From: Nemertoderma westbladi
Taxonomy: Eukaryota; Xenacoelomorpha; Nemertodermatida; Nemertodermatidae
Assembly: GCA_032718475.1 (NCBI GenBank)
Contig: JAUCBJ010005989.1
Coordinates: 1-29,724 of the forward strand
Length of the DNA stretch: 29,724 bases
Reading direction: 5' to 3'
The notes under the pieces: model-generated
Database searches by the model: none
Told to the model about the DNA's origin: nothing
The model's input: only the letters and a program-made list of their open reading frames with translations
Program-made: the position numbers and the translations under genes
In this document: one piece after another, positions 19,891 to 29,724 of the stretch
Position numbering within the stretch: position 1 is the stretch's first letter
How the letters are laid out: every line of letters starts with the position of its first letter

Positions 19891-22722
19891 TACCTGTAAG
19901 TACAACATGTATCAATCCAGAGTAGGCCTATCTGTAAGTACAACATGTATCAATCCAGAGTAGGCCTATCTGTAAGTACAACATGTATCAATCCAGAGTA
20001 GGCCTACCTGTAAGTACAACATGTATCAATCCAGAGTAGGCCTATCTGTAAGTACAACATGTATCAATCCAGAGTAGGCCTATCTGTAAGTACAACATGT
20101 CAATCCAGATTAGGCCTATCTGTAAGTACAACATGTATCAATCCAGAGTAGGCCTACCTGTAAGTACAACATGTATCAATCCAGAGTAGGCCTATCTGTA
20201 AGTACAACATGTATCAATCTAGAGTAGGCCTACCTGTAAGTACAACATGTATCAATCCAGAGTAGGCCTACCTGTAAGTACAACATGTATCAATCCAGAG
20301 TAGGCCTATCTGTAAGTACAACATGTATCAATCCAGAGTAGGCCTATCTGTAAGTACAACATGTATCAATCCAGAGTAGGCCTACCTGTAAGTACAACAT
20401 GTATCAATCCAGAGTAGGCCTATCTGTAAGTACAACATGTATCAATCCAGAGTAGGCCTATCTGTAAGTACAACATGTATCAATCCAGAGTAGGCCTATC
20501 TGTAAGTACAACATGTATCAATCCAGAGTAGGCCTACCTGTAAGTACAACATGTATCAATCCAGAGTAGGCCTATCTGTAAGTACAACATGTATCAATCC
20601 AGAGTAGGCCTATCTGTAAGTACAACATGTATCAATCCAGAGTAGGCCTATCTGTAAGTACAACATGTATCAATCCAGAGTAGGCCTATCTGTAAGTACA
20701 ACATGTATCAATCCAGAGTAGGCCTATCTGTAAGTACAACATGTATCAATCCAGAGTAGGCCTATCTGTAAGTACAACATGTATCAATCCAGAGTAGGCC
20801 TATCTGTAAGTACAACATGTATCAATCCAGAGTAGGCCTATCTGTAAGTACAACATGTATCAATCCAGAGTAGGCCTATCTGTAAGTACAACATGTATCA
20901 ATCCAGAGTAGGCCTATCTGTAAGTACAACATGTATCAATCCAGAGTAGGCCTACCTGTAAGTACAACATGTATCAATCCAGAGTAGGCCTATCTGTAAG
21001 TACAACATGTATCAATCCAGAGTAGGCCTATCTGTAAGTACAACATGTATCAATCCAGAGTAGGCCTATCTGTAAGTACAACATGTATCAATCCAGAGTA
21101 GGCCTATCTGTAAGTACAACATGTATCAATCCAGAGTAGGCCTATCTGTAAGTACAACATGTATCAATCCAGAGTAGGCCTACCTGTAAGTACAACATGT
21201 ATCAATCCAAAGTAGGCCTACCTGTAAGTACAACATGTATCAATCCAGAGTAGGCCTATCTGTAAGTACAACATGTATCAATCCAGAGTAGGCCTATCTG
21301 TAAGTACAACATGTATCAATCCAAAGTAGGCCTACCTGTAAGTACAACATGTATCATTCCAGAGTAGGCCTACCTGTAAGTACAACATGTATCAATCCAG
21401 AGTAGGCCTACCTGTAAGTACAACATGTATCAATCCAGAGTAGGCCTATCTGTAAGTACAACATGTATCAATCCAGAGTAGGCCTATCTGTAAGTACAAC
21501 ATGTATCAATCCAGAGTAGGCCTACCTGTAAGTACAACATGTATCAATCCAGAGTAGGCCTATCTGTAAGTACAACATGTATCAATCCAGAGTAGGCCTA
21601 TCTGTAAGTACAACATGTATGAATCCAGAGTAGGCCTACCTGTAAGTACAACATGTATCAATCCAGAGTAGGCCTATCTGTAAGTACAACATGTATCAAT
21701 CCAGAGTAGGCCTACCTGTAAGTACAACATGTATCAATCCAGAGTAGGCCTATCTGTAAGTACAACATGTATGAATCCAGAGTAGGCCTACCTGTAAGTA
21801 CAACATGTATCAATCCAGAGTAGGCCTACCTGTAAGTACAACATGTATCAATCCAGAGTAGGCCTATCTGTAAGTACAACATGTATCAATCCAGAGTAGG
21901 CCTATCTGTAAGTACAACATGTATCAATCCAGAGTAGGCCTACCTGTAAGTACAACATGTATCAATCCAGAGTAGGCCTATCTGTAAGTACAACATGTAT
22001 CAATCCAGAGTAGGCCTACCTGTAAGTACAACATGTATCAATCCAGAGTAGGCCTATCTGTAAGTACAACATGTCAATCCAGATTAGGCCTATCTGTAAG
22101 TACAACATGTATCAATCCAGAGTAGGCCTATCTGTAAGTACAACATGTATCAATACAGAGTAGACCTATCTGTAAGTACAACATGTATCAATCCAGAGTA
22201 GGCCTACCTGTAAGTACAACATGTATCAATCCAGAGTAGGCCTATCTGTAAGTACAACATGTCAATCCAGATTAGGCCTATCTGTAAGTACAACATGTAT
22301 CAATCCAGAGTAGGCCTACCTGTAAGTACAACATGTATCAATCCAGAATAGGCCTATCTGTAAGTACAACATGTATGAATCCAGAGTAGGCCTATCTGTA
22401 AGTACAACATGTATCAATCCAGCGTAGGCCTACCTGTAAGTACAACATGTATCAATCCAGAGTAGGCCTACCTGTAAGTACAACATGTATTAATCCAGAG
22501 TAGGCCTATCTGTAAGTACAACATGTCAATCCAGATTAGGCCTATCTGTAAGTACAACATGTATCAATCCAGAGTAGGCCTACCTGTAAGTACAACATGT
22601 ATCAATCCAGAGTAGGCCTATCTGTAAGTACAACATGTATCAATCCAGAGTAGGCATATCTGTAAGTACAACATGTATCAATCCAGAGTAGGCCTATCTG
22701 TAAGTACAACATGTATCAATCC

Positions 22723-23050
22723 AGAGTAGACCTATCTGTAAGTACAACACATATCAATCCAGAGTAGGCCTACCTGTAAGTACAACACATATCAATCCAG
22801 AGTAGGCCTACCTGTAAGTACAACATGTATCAATCCAGAGTAGGCCTATCTGTAAGTACAACATGTATCAATCCAGAGTAGGCCTATCTGTAAGTACAAC
22901 ATGTATCAATCCAGAGTAGGCCTATCTGTAAGTACAACATGTATCAATCCAGAGTAGACCTATCTGTAAGTACAACACATATCAATCCAGAGTAGGCCTA
23001 CCTGTAAGTACAACACATATCAATCCAGAGTAGGCCTACCTGTAAGTACA
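22723..23050. repeat. Six-monomer higher-order duplication within the satellite
   Basis: The order AGAGTAGACC unit, two CACATATC units, then three standard units is present twice in a row, offset by exactly 228 bp. CACATATC is otherwise seen only in the very first unit of the array (about 13459). Confidence 0.8.
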
Positions 23051-24245
23051 ACATGTATCAATCCAGAGTAGGCCTATCTGTAAGTACAACATGTATCAAT
23101 CCAGAGTAGGCCTATCTGTAAGTACAACATGTATCAATCCAGAGTAGGCCTATCTGTAAGTACAACATGTATCAATCCAGAGTAGGCCTACCTGTAAGTA
23201 CAACATGTATCAATCCAAAGTAGGCCTACCTGTAAGTACAACATGTATCAATCCAGAGTAGGCCTATCTGTAAGTACAACATGTATCAATCCAGAGTAGG
23301 CCTATCTGTAAGTACAACATGTATCAATCAAAAGTAGGCCTACCTGTAAGTACAACATGTATCAATCCAGAGTAGGCCTACCTGTAAGTACAACATGTAT
23401 CAATCCAGAGTAGGCCTACCTGTAAGTACAACATGTATCAATCCAGAGTAGGCCTATCTGTAAGTACAACATGTATCAATCCAGAGTAGGCCTATCTGTA
23501 AGTACAACATGTATCAATCCAGAGTAGGCCTACCTGTAAGTACAACATGTATCAATCCAGAGTAGGCCTACCTGTAAGTACAACATGTATCAATCCAGAG
23601 TAGGCCTACCTGTAAGTACAACATGTATCAATCCAGAGTAGGCCTATCTGTAAGTACAACATGTATCAATCCAGAGTAGGCCTATCTGTAAGTACAACAT
23701 GTATCAATCCAGAGTAGGCCTACCTGTAAGTACAACATGTATCAATCCAGAGTAGGCCTATCTGTAAGTACAACATGTATCAATCCAGAGTAGGCCTACC
23801 TGTAAGTACAACATGTACCAATCCAGAGTAGGCCTACCTGTAAGTACAACATGTATCAATCCAGAGTAGGCCTATCTGTAAGTACAACATGTATCAATCC
23901 AAAGTAGGCCTACCTGTAAGTACAACATGTATCAATCCAGAGTAGGCCTATCTGTAAGTACAACATGTATGAATCCAGAGTAGGCCTACCTGTAAGTACA
24001 ACATGTATCAATCCAGAGTAGGCCTATCTGTAAGTACAACATGTCAATCCAGATTAGGCCTATCTGTAAGTACAACATGTATCAATCTAGAGTAGGCCTA
24101 TCTGTAAGTACAACATGTATCAATCCAGAGTAGGCCTATCTGTAAGTACAACATGTCAATCCAGATTAGGCCTATCTGTAAGTACAACATGTATCAATCC
24201 AAAGTAGGCCTACCTGTAAGTACAACATGTATCAATCCAGAGTAG

Positions 24246-25642
24246 AGAAGAATCAATCCAGAATCCTGCTATGAAGGAAGCACTCATACATGATTTCCAA
24301 GACGTTTTAGCGGATGAAGGTCCACTGAGACCCTTGAGTGGGCCGCCTATGGATATTAGAGGGGCAATTCCAGTAAAAAAATTTAAACCATATAACGTTA
24401 TCATCCATTGGGAGGATAAGGTGAAAGAAACGTTGGAAAAGATGAGGAGAAACGGCATCACGAGGTCACCAATTGGATACATCCAATGGTGGTAACACCT
24501 AAAAAGAACTCATCACAGCCAGGAATAACAGTAGATTTCACAGCTTTGAATAAGTATGTAAAAAGGAGAGTGCACCCATCAAAAGAACCCAAAAATGAAG
24601 TAGCCAAAATTCCTAATGGTATGACTATTTTTACTACAATGGTTCATGACATGGGTATTGGCAAGTTCCGCTTACTGATAGTGCACGAGATATGACTACT
24701 TTTATCTCACCATGGGGCAGAGAACAATTTCTCAGAAACCCCATGGGATGTCAAGTGCCGGTATGAGCATGATAGCAGAGGCGACACTGCCATGGAAGGC
24801 GTTGATAATTTTAAGAAGGTGGTTGAAGATGTCATCGTATATGACACCAACATAGATGATCATGAACAGAGGGTGCGTTCTATCTTACAACGTTTTAATG
24901 ACAATGGTATAACGCTTAGTAAGCGCAAATTCATGTTTGGGCAACCTGAAGTAGAATGGTGCGGTTATGTTGTCAACCAAAATGGTTATAGTGTTAACCC
25001 TCCCATAACAAGTGCACTCAGATGTGATGATCGATGTGAGACTGGGACGTCTGATGTGAGATCGTTCTGTGGCCTTATCCAACAATTTCAGGCCTTCACA
25101 CCAGACTTGGCACATGACACTGACACCAGACCTCGCATAACACCCGGTTTATATTGGAAGCAGACCAGTGAAAGGCTTTTAAATCAATTCTAGAGATCCT
25201 TATGCCCCCTAGAGTGCTCACTAACTTCATACCCGATGCTCCACTATGGTTAGAAACCGATGCAGCCCAATCAAAAGGTCTAGGATTTGCACTATGGCAA
25301 CAAGACAAAGCAGGTATATGGAAGCTACTGCAGTGCGGTTCTAGAACATTGACGACAACTGAATCAAGATACTCAGCTACTGAAATAGAACTCCTTGTCG
25401 TAGTATAGGCCCCTCACAAGAGCAAATTATTTCATCAGGGGGCTCATTTTGAGCTCATTGTAGACCATAAACCTCTCATATCCATCATTAATGGAAAAAC
25501 ATTAGACCAAATCGAGACACCACGAATCATTTGTTTAAAAGAAAAGCTTGTCTGCTACAGACCTTCTGCTATATGGAGACAAGGAATTACACATACAGTA
25601 GTAGACACATTTTCTAGGTTCCCAGTTTCACATCCAACGACA
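24246..25642 (+). pseudogene. Degenerate Gypsy-type LTR retrotransposon pol (RT and RNase H)
   Basis: Several frames together follow a Gypsy pol. The RT entry is DFQDVLADEGPLRPLSGPP (from 24289); then HPMVVTPKKNSSQPGITVDF (24480-24540), FISPWGREQFLRNPMG (near 24705), and the active-site region VVEDVIVYD (24819-24845). RNase H motifs follow: LETDAAQSKGLGFALWQQD (25250-25307), ATEIELLVV (25377-25405), VDHKPLISIING and finally DTFSRFPV (near 25600-25625). In this family the active site normally reads VDD, so the first Asp is Glu here. Frameshifts near 24490, 24690 and 24790, stops near 25190 and at 25408, and a missing stretch after NPMG make it inactive. Gag, protease, integrase and LTRs are absent. 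Confidence 0.88.
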
Positions 25643-27295
25643 TACTACTACTATGATCGGCATGCTGCATTGCAGCTGCATTTTTAAGAATGCTGTGCCG
25701 GCTTGTCAACAAAATTGCACCGCCACAACTCCCTATCACCCATGACATTTGCTAGATCATCCGCATCTTTAAGGCCAGTGTCCTTTAAGATGCGTCTCAA
25801 GAACGTCATGGGCTGTCCACCATGCTTATTCACTCCATGAGGCTGCCAAAGTACAAGATTATGCACTGGCTGGTCCTCACGGCGAAAGCAATGTCCTGCA
25901 AAGCGGAGGCGATTTTGTTCTAGTGTCAAGCTTGGGGGAACCAATGAGACACCTACAATGTTATATAGTGTCTGGTTGGAGATGTGTGCATTGTACTTGA
26001 CACAATGAACCCGGCGTAGCATTCTTGTGAATGTGCCATCCAGAGATTTGGTGTCCTCAGCAGTTAGAGCCCAGCATGGACTGCCGTAGAGGAGTACTGG
26101 AACTACTGCTGCTCTAAATAATCGGACCTTAAGTTTCCGATTAATTCTCGGTGACTTCCAAATCCTGGAAAGCCTATTCAAGGCTGCCCATGCCTTTCCC
26201 TTACGTATTCGAAGGTCACTCACCTGACTTCCGGATCCATGATCCCAGGTAACATAAGTCGTCCACATGCTCAAGCATACCATCCTTTGAGCTTATGCTC
26301 ATCCGATCAGAGACTTGCTGAGGACTTTCAAAGTGAACTGTCAGAATTTTGGTCTTTCTGGAGTTAATAAAAAGGCCAACACTAGAAGCAGCATGTTCTA
26401 ATGAGCTGAGAAGCCGTTGGGCTCCCTCTAATGATTCTGATAGTACTCCTAAGTCATCAGCAAAGTCTAGATCAGTTAGGTACGACTTCTGGAGCCAGTA
26501 GGTGGAGTTATCATCACCCCATCATCATTATAATGATCTAAGGACATGCGTAGAACATATTTAACCACAATAATGAACAAGAATGGTGCAAGTGTGTCTC
26601 CTTGGAGGACGCCCCATAACACTTCAAATGGTTCTGTGTCACCGTCAACAGTAGACACAAATGTTGTCGAACCATCGTATACTGATCTGATTGCTGCAAT
26701 AATTTCATCAGGAATCCCATATAATGAAAGTATGCTGAACATTCGTGAGCGAGAGACTGAATCAAAGGCCTTGAAGAAGTCAACAAAGATAACAGCCAGG
26801 TGCCTGTCTTTCTTTTTTGATAACTCTTCAATTATCCTTCTAAGTGCCAAAATGGGCTCCATGGTCCCACGACCTTTACGGAACCCATTCTGATTTCCAC
26901 GGAGCAGTCTCTCAATGGGATCCCTGATGCGATTTAATAGAATCCTATTGTATAACTTTGCAGCAATCGAGATCAATGAGATTCCCCGAAAAGAACCATA
27001 GAGTGTTAGGTTGCCATTCTTGGGAACTGGCACCAACTTATTTGTTTTCATTTCTTGTGGGACTCTTGTTGTTAGGTACATGTCTACTATGATGGGATAG
27101 ATGACAATCAGGTATTTTAAAGACCTCAGGGGGAACACCATCTACTCCACTGGCACGATTGGTCTTAATGCTCTTTGCAGCAGCCTTCACTTCTGCAAAG
27201 GAGATATCGCCAATGGGAATATCAGTAGTAGAGGAAGAGGTGACCCCAGCATAGTCCTCCCTAGCCTGGGCTACGGGCCACATCTCGGAGGCAAT
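25643..27295 (-). mobile_element. 5'-truncated RTE-type LINE with (TAG)n tail
   Basis: The minus strand carries an RTE-like RT, a C-terminal region, a very short 3' UTR and a TAGTAGTAGTA tail at about 25653-25643. This is the compact 3' end typical of RTE elements. The 5' end stops near 27295 just before the RT; the endonuclease is missing. It abuts the Gypsy remnant at its 3' side. The last ~87 bases recur as the small copy at 3752-3838, confirming this as the true family terminus. No target duplication was identified. Confidence 0.82.
25684..27283 (-). pseudogene. RTE-type reverse transcriptase, frameshifted
   Basis: Reading on the minus strand: KSIKTNRASGVDGVPPEVFK (to about 27118), a frameshift, then KLVPVPKNG, FRGISLISIAAKLYNRIL (near 26990), NQNGFRKGRGT, AVIFVDFFKAFDS (catalytic Asp near 26781) and WGVLQGDTLAPFLF (near 26605). 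A second frameshift near 26480 leads to TDLDFADDLGVL (26472-26440), the FADD box, with its catalytic Asp pair intact. A third change near 26280 leads to the C-terminal RLFRAAVVPVLLYGSPCWAL region (26130-26070), ending at VDKPAQHS and a stop at 25684. All RT motifs survive, but at least three frame breaks prevent translation. Its function was reverse transcription of its own RNA. The RTE assignment rests on the overall motif style. Confidence 0.85.
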
Positions 27296-28200
27296 TAAAA
27301 AATGCCAAATTCCGGTGCTAAATTGTGGTGTTTAATGACCATCTGTCACCAACAGTATTCTTGCCTTCAGCCAATCGCTGCGTATCACCTACGCGTAGCC
27401 TAACCTCGCGATGCCTGCCTTACTCGACAACTGTTACCACCCGCGAGTATTGATTCGCGTCGTTGCATCAACCAACCATCGCATATTCATCTTCGCGTAC
27501 CCAAACTTCTCATCGCGTGGCTAGCCCCACACTACCCTATTATATCGAATCGATTGCCAACTCACCACGGCTGTCACCAATCCATTCAACCAAGCAACCT
27601 ACCAGTCCAGCAGTAGGATACGTGTTGAAATTCCGCCACGTTTCCGGCTACACGTATACGAACATTTCCATAGTTATTTCCTATTCACGCAACCAACCAC
27701 TGTATACAGTATATGCAGACAACGTGGCCACCAACTACACACATCGTGCATATATTATATTGATTGCCAACTCCACAACTGCTGTCACCAAACCAACCAA
27801 CCGAGCGGCCTGCCTACCCCTACGCTATTATGATACGTGTTGAAATTCCGCCACGTTCTAGCTACACGTATACGAATATTTCCATAGTTACTCAACCTAA
27901 CCAATCCCACAGCATCTGTGCCATATTGAAAGGCTACCTACCACCACCACTAACATTATATACTGTGCGTTTTTATTATAATAATTATTGATTATTACAC
28001 ACAACCCTATGATTCATATTCTTTCACGTATTTCCTATTCAGGCAACCAACCATTCATCCACGTTGCAGCTCATCTATTTTCTTATTCGTTGATGATTAT
28101 GACACGTCCCACATCTTCTTCGTTGACTACGTGCCACATCACAAATTTATATATATAACTGAATGCTTTTAATAAAATTCATCACTTGTAATCTTATTCA
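27296..28200. other. No confident gene; duplicated non-coding block
   Basis: A 126-codon open frame at 27463-27843 (+) and a shorter one overlapping it have repetitive, low-complexity content and cross a direct duplication; they look accidental. The direct duplication and a run of TATATATA (28150-28157) are the only structures seen. It may hold the 5' regulatory region of the gene at 28566. Confidence 0.4.
27543..27927 (+). repeat. ~215-bp direct duplication
   Basis: Copy 1 (about 27543-27712) and copy 2 (about 27758-27927) share ordered blocks: GATTGCCAACTC, GCTGTCACCAA, GATACGTGTTGAAATTCCGC (27617 and 27832) and CTACACGTATACGAA followed by ATTTCCATAGTTA. The offset is 215 bases, with small indels and substitutions. 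Confidence 0.8.
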
Positions 28201-28202
28201 TG

Positions 28203-28520
28203 GTAATATATTGATACCATATCTAATTTTTTTGTTCTCACTCTGACATTGTGTTTTTTTTTTTTCCTTAATAATTTATACATTATCTTACTCGTTGTAT
28301 ATTCGTTGGTCGGAAAACGACGCCACATAAAATGATACTGATTCCAGCATTGGGTATCGACCTAAAAACGAAAATCTGAGCTACGTGTCTCACCCAATTT
28401 TTGTTTTTGTGTCGATACCTAATGTCGAACTCAGCAACATTTTTATCAGGCGTTGTCTTCCGACCAAACACAATTTTAGAGTGAGAACTTTATGGTGTCA
28501 ATTTATTACAGCGATACGGT
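28203..28520. repeat. Long nested inverted repeat upstream of the PC4-like gene
   Basis: The core runs from TTGGTCGGAAAACGACGCC (28306) to GGCGTTGTCTTCCGACCAA (ending 28467). Its arms stay complementary for about 70 bases each, including GGTATCGAC and AAAACGAAAAT-like blocks, to a centre near 28385. Outer arms continue: GTTCTCACTCT (28234) pairs with AGAGTGAGAAC (28477-28488), and ATTGATACCATA pairs with TATGGTGTCAAT (28493-28504), with an extra ~50 bases on the left side. It could fold into a hairpin or be a MITE. Direct flanks AAAATTCATCACTTGTAAT (28174) and AAAATTTATCACTCGTAAT (28523) resemble each other. Confidence 0.75.
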
Positions 28521-28565
28521 TTAAAATTTATCACTCGTAATATTTTTCGTATTATTATTATTATT

Positions 28566-29597
28566 ATGGCCTTAACGCAAAAAACCAGAGCAACAAATAG
28601 CTGGAAATTTACTTACAATAAATATACTTGTACCGTCGTTCGCAGCAAGTATTTTATTGTGGAATCTCAGGACAACGAATCAATTTGTTTTTCCTATCAA
28701 GATACCCGCTATTTACTAGACATTCTAGAAACAACCAACAACAACAACCAACATCAATCCAGACCAGCAATTTGGAAAATATATTCCACTCTTCGTTTTG
28801 CGCGGGGAAATTTGAATATTTCCATCAACCCCACGTCGGGTGATGTTTACGTTCAGAAACAGGGCAAATACAAAGTCCTCAACAAAGCTTTTACTGAAGT
28901 TCTAATACAATACAGAGGGAAATTATTGCAATTTCTCTCACCACCGCTAGAGATTATTAGCGATCAATTCTACATTGAATTATCAAATCCAGAGTTTATT
29001 GGATTTGTAACAACTTTTAAAGGAACCATCTATGTTGGCTTATGGAAAATCAGCCTCAAAGACGCTGATAGTGTTGGTTTTAACTATTATACGGGTTTCA
29101 ATTTGTCAAAACAGGAACTAACTGTTTTGTTGCGAGAGTGGGACAACCAAGTCGATGAAACAGATAAGCATCTTTTTGATAAAAATATCATTCAATTATC
29201 AGACCGACTCAAAATGATTAAAATCAATAATAAAAAAATTATTATCAGCAACACCGATAATCCTACTGAAGTAGGTGTCGACGGAAATTCTATCGAGTTG
29301 CATTACTTGAATGATAAAGCTCATATTAGTTTTCTCAATGAATCGATGGATGGCGTCTCTCTTACTGAATCCCATGTTGATGGTTTTGTCCTTTTGGATA
29401 AACATAAAGCTTTCGTAGAGATCCCATCACCTAATCCGGATGTTGAAGAGAGCTGCTCTCAACCGCAACAGGTCTTTCCTGAAATATTACCTCGGAAGCC
29501 AAGATCATCGAGTAAATTAACCAACGCATCACCTGCAAAGAAACAGAAAGTTGTCAGTAATCCAGTTCTAGTAGAGCCTGTTACTAATTCTCCATGA
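28566..29597 (+). CDS. PC4/p15-like nuclear protein, single exon (343 aa)
   Basis: ATG at 28566 (A at -3) opens 343 codons to TGA at 29595, with no introns, far longer than any chance frame nearby. Residues 134-200 resemble the C-terminal single-strand DNA-binding fold of transcriptional coactivator PC4/p15: strands around FIGFVTTFKGTIYVGLWKI (FKG at 151-153), a turn, then TGFNLSKQELTVLLREW, matching the 'GisLs.eqw..L' helix of PC4. Residues 12-55 and 70-125 show a similar strand-rich then helical pattern, so the protein may hold two or three related modules. The tail (290-343) is disordered and Pro/Ser-rich with basic clusters PRKPRSSSK (309-317) and AKKQK (324-328), suggesting nuclear location. 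Inference: a DNA-binding protein, host or transposon-derived. No AATAAA is seen before the window ends. The gene existing is much surer than its family. Confidence 0.75.
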   Translation: MALTQKTRATNSWKFTYNKYTCTVVRSKYFIVESQDNESICFSYQDTRYLLDILETTNNNNQHQSRPAIWKIYSTLRFARGNLNISINPTSGDVYVQKQGKYKVLNKAFTEVLIQYRGKLLQFLSPPLEIISDQFYIELSNPEFIGFVTTFKGTIYVGLWKISLKDADSVGFNYYTGFNLSKQELTVLLREWDNQVDETDKHLFDKNIIQLSDRLKMIKINNKKIIISNTDNPTEVGVDGNSIELHYLNDKAHISFLNESMDGVSLTESHVDGFVLLDKHKAFVEIPSPNPDVEESCSQPQQVFPEILPRKPRSSSKLTNASPAKKQKVVSNPVLVEPVTNSP

Positions 29598-29724
29598 AAA
29601 CCTGATTATTATCCTAACATGTAAGCCTAATCATAAGTTAAACTCTTTGCGGTTTCCAATAGTCATAAACGATTGGTGATTGGTTTAAAATTATTTCCCT
29701 CACTAGCATATAAATGTTTAGATG

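Larger units (their letters stand above)
19876..24244. repeat. 38-bp satellite array, right part (~115 units)
   Basis: Same monomer as the left part. From about 20270 to 21200 the units are especially uniform, mostly the CTATCTG form. From 22723 a block of six units with AGAGTAGACC and paired CACATATC variants repeats at 22951 (offset 228 bp, six monomers). The array ends within a unit at AGAGTAG near 24244 and abuts a Gypsy pol remnant without further spacer. Confidence 0.98.

Noticed and set aside
13457-24244. CRISPR array
   Set aside because: The repeats follow each other with no unique spacers, there are no cas genes and the context is an animal genome. It is a simple satellite.
27463-27991. 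126- and 75-residue open frames
   Set aside because: They overlap each other across a direct duplication, carry low-complexity residues and show no conserved pattern between the two copies.

Overview
The window looks like intergenic, repeat-dominated nuclear DNA from an invertebrate animal. It is AT-rich, shows no bacterial operon structure, and contains decayed APE-type and RTE-type LINEs, a restriction-like-endonuclease LINE, a Gypsy pol fragment and a 10-kb satellite. The phylum cannot be fixed from the sequence; the LINE and Gypsy sequences resemble those common in marine invertebrates. This is inference.

Layout. 1-2620: AT-rich DNA with a long inverted repeat full of GTTCTAGAAC palindromes and a possible hAT-like relic. 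2860-5705 (minus strand): a broken LINE with endonuclease, RT and C-terminal zinc knuckle, interrupted by an 18-bp GC-rich minisatellite and by an 87-bp RTE 3' end. 5706-9290: no recognisable gene. 9540-10765: about 2.5 copies of a ~465-bp GATC-rich tandem repeat. 11522-12417: an element bounded by TTAA, with short terminal inverted repeats backed by long C and G runs. 12445-13382: a diverged promoter-like duplication, then a short signal-peptide-like exon with a good splice donor. 13457-24244: about 255 copies of a 38-bp satellite, split by a 5'-truncated LINE copy with an intact reading frame, poly(A) tail and 15-bp target duplication. 24246-25642: decayed Gypsy RT/RNase H. 25643-27295 (minus): broken RTE LINE ending in a (TAG)n tail. 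27296-28520: a ~215-bp direct duplication and a long inverted repeat. 28566-29597: the one convincing intact single-exon gene, a 343-residue protein with a PC4/p15-like segment and a basic nuclear-localisation-like tail.

Most of the window is mobile or tandem DNA nested in layers. The readable order of events is: satellite array first, with block amplification inside it; then insertion of the RLE-type LINE, whose frame is still open. The RTE family was active both next to the Gypsy relic and, as a tiny truncated copy, inside the first LINE. The parts most worth following up are the satellite (two palindromes exactly half a unit apart, and a splice-donor-like motif in every unit, just downstream of an orphan signal-peptide exon) and the PC4-like gene behind its inverted repeat.
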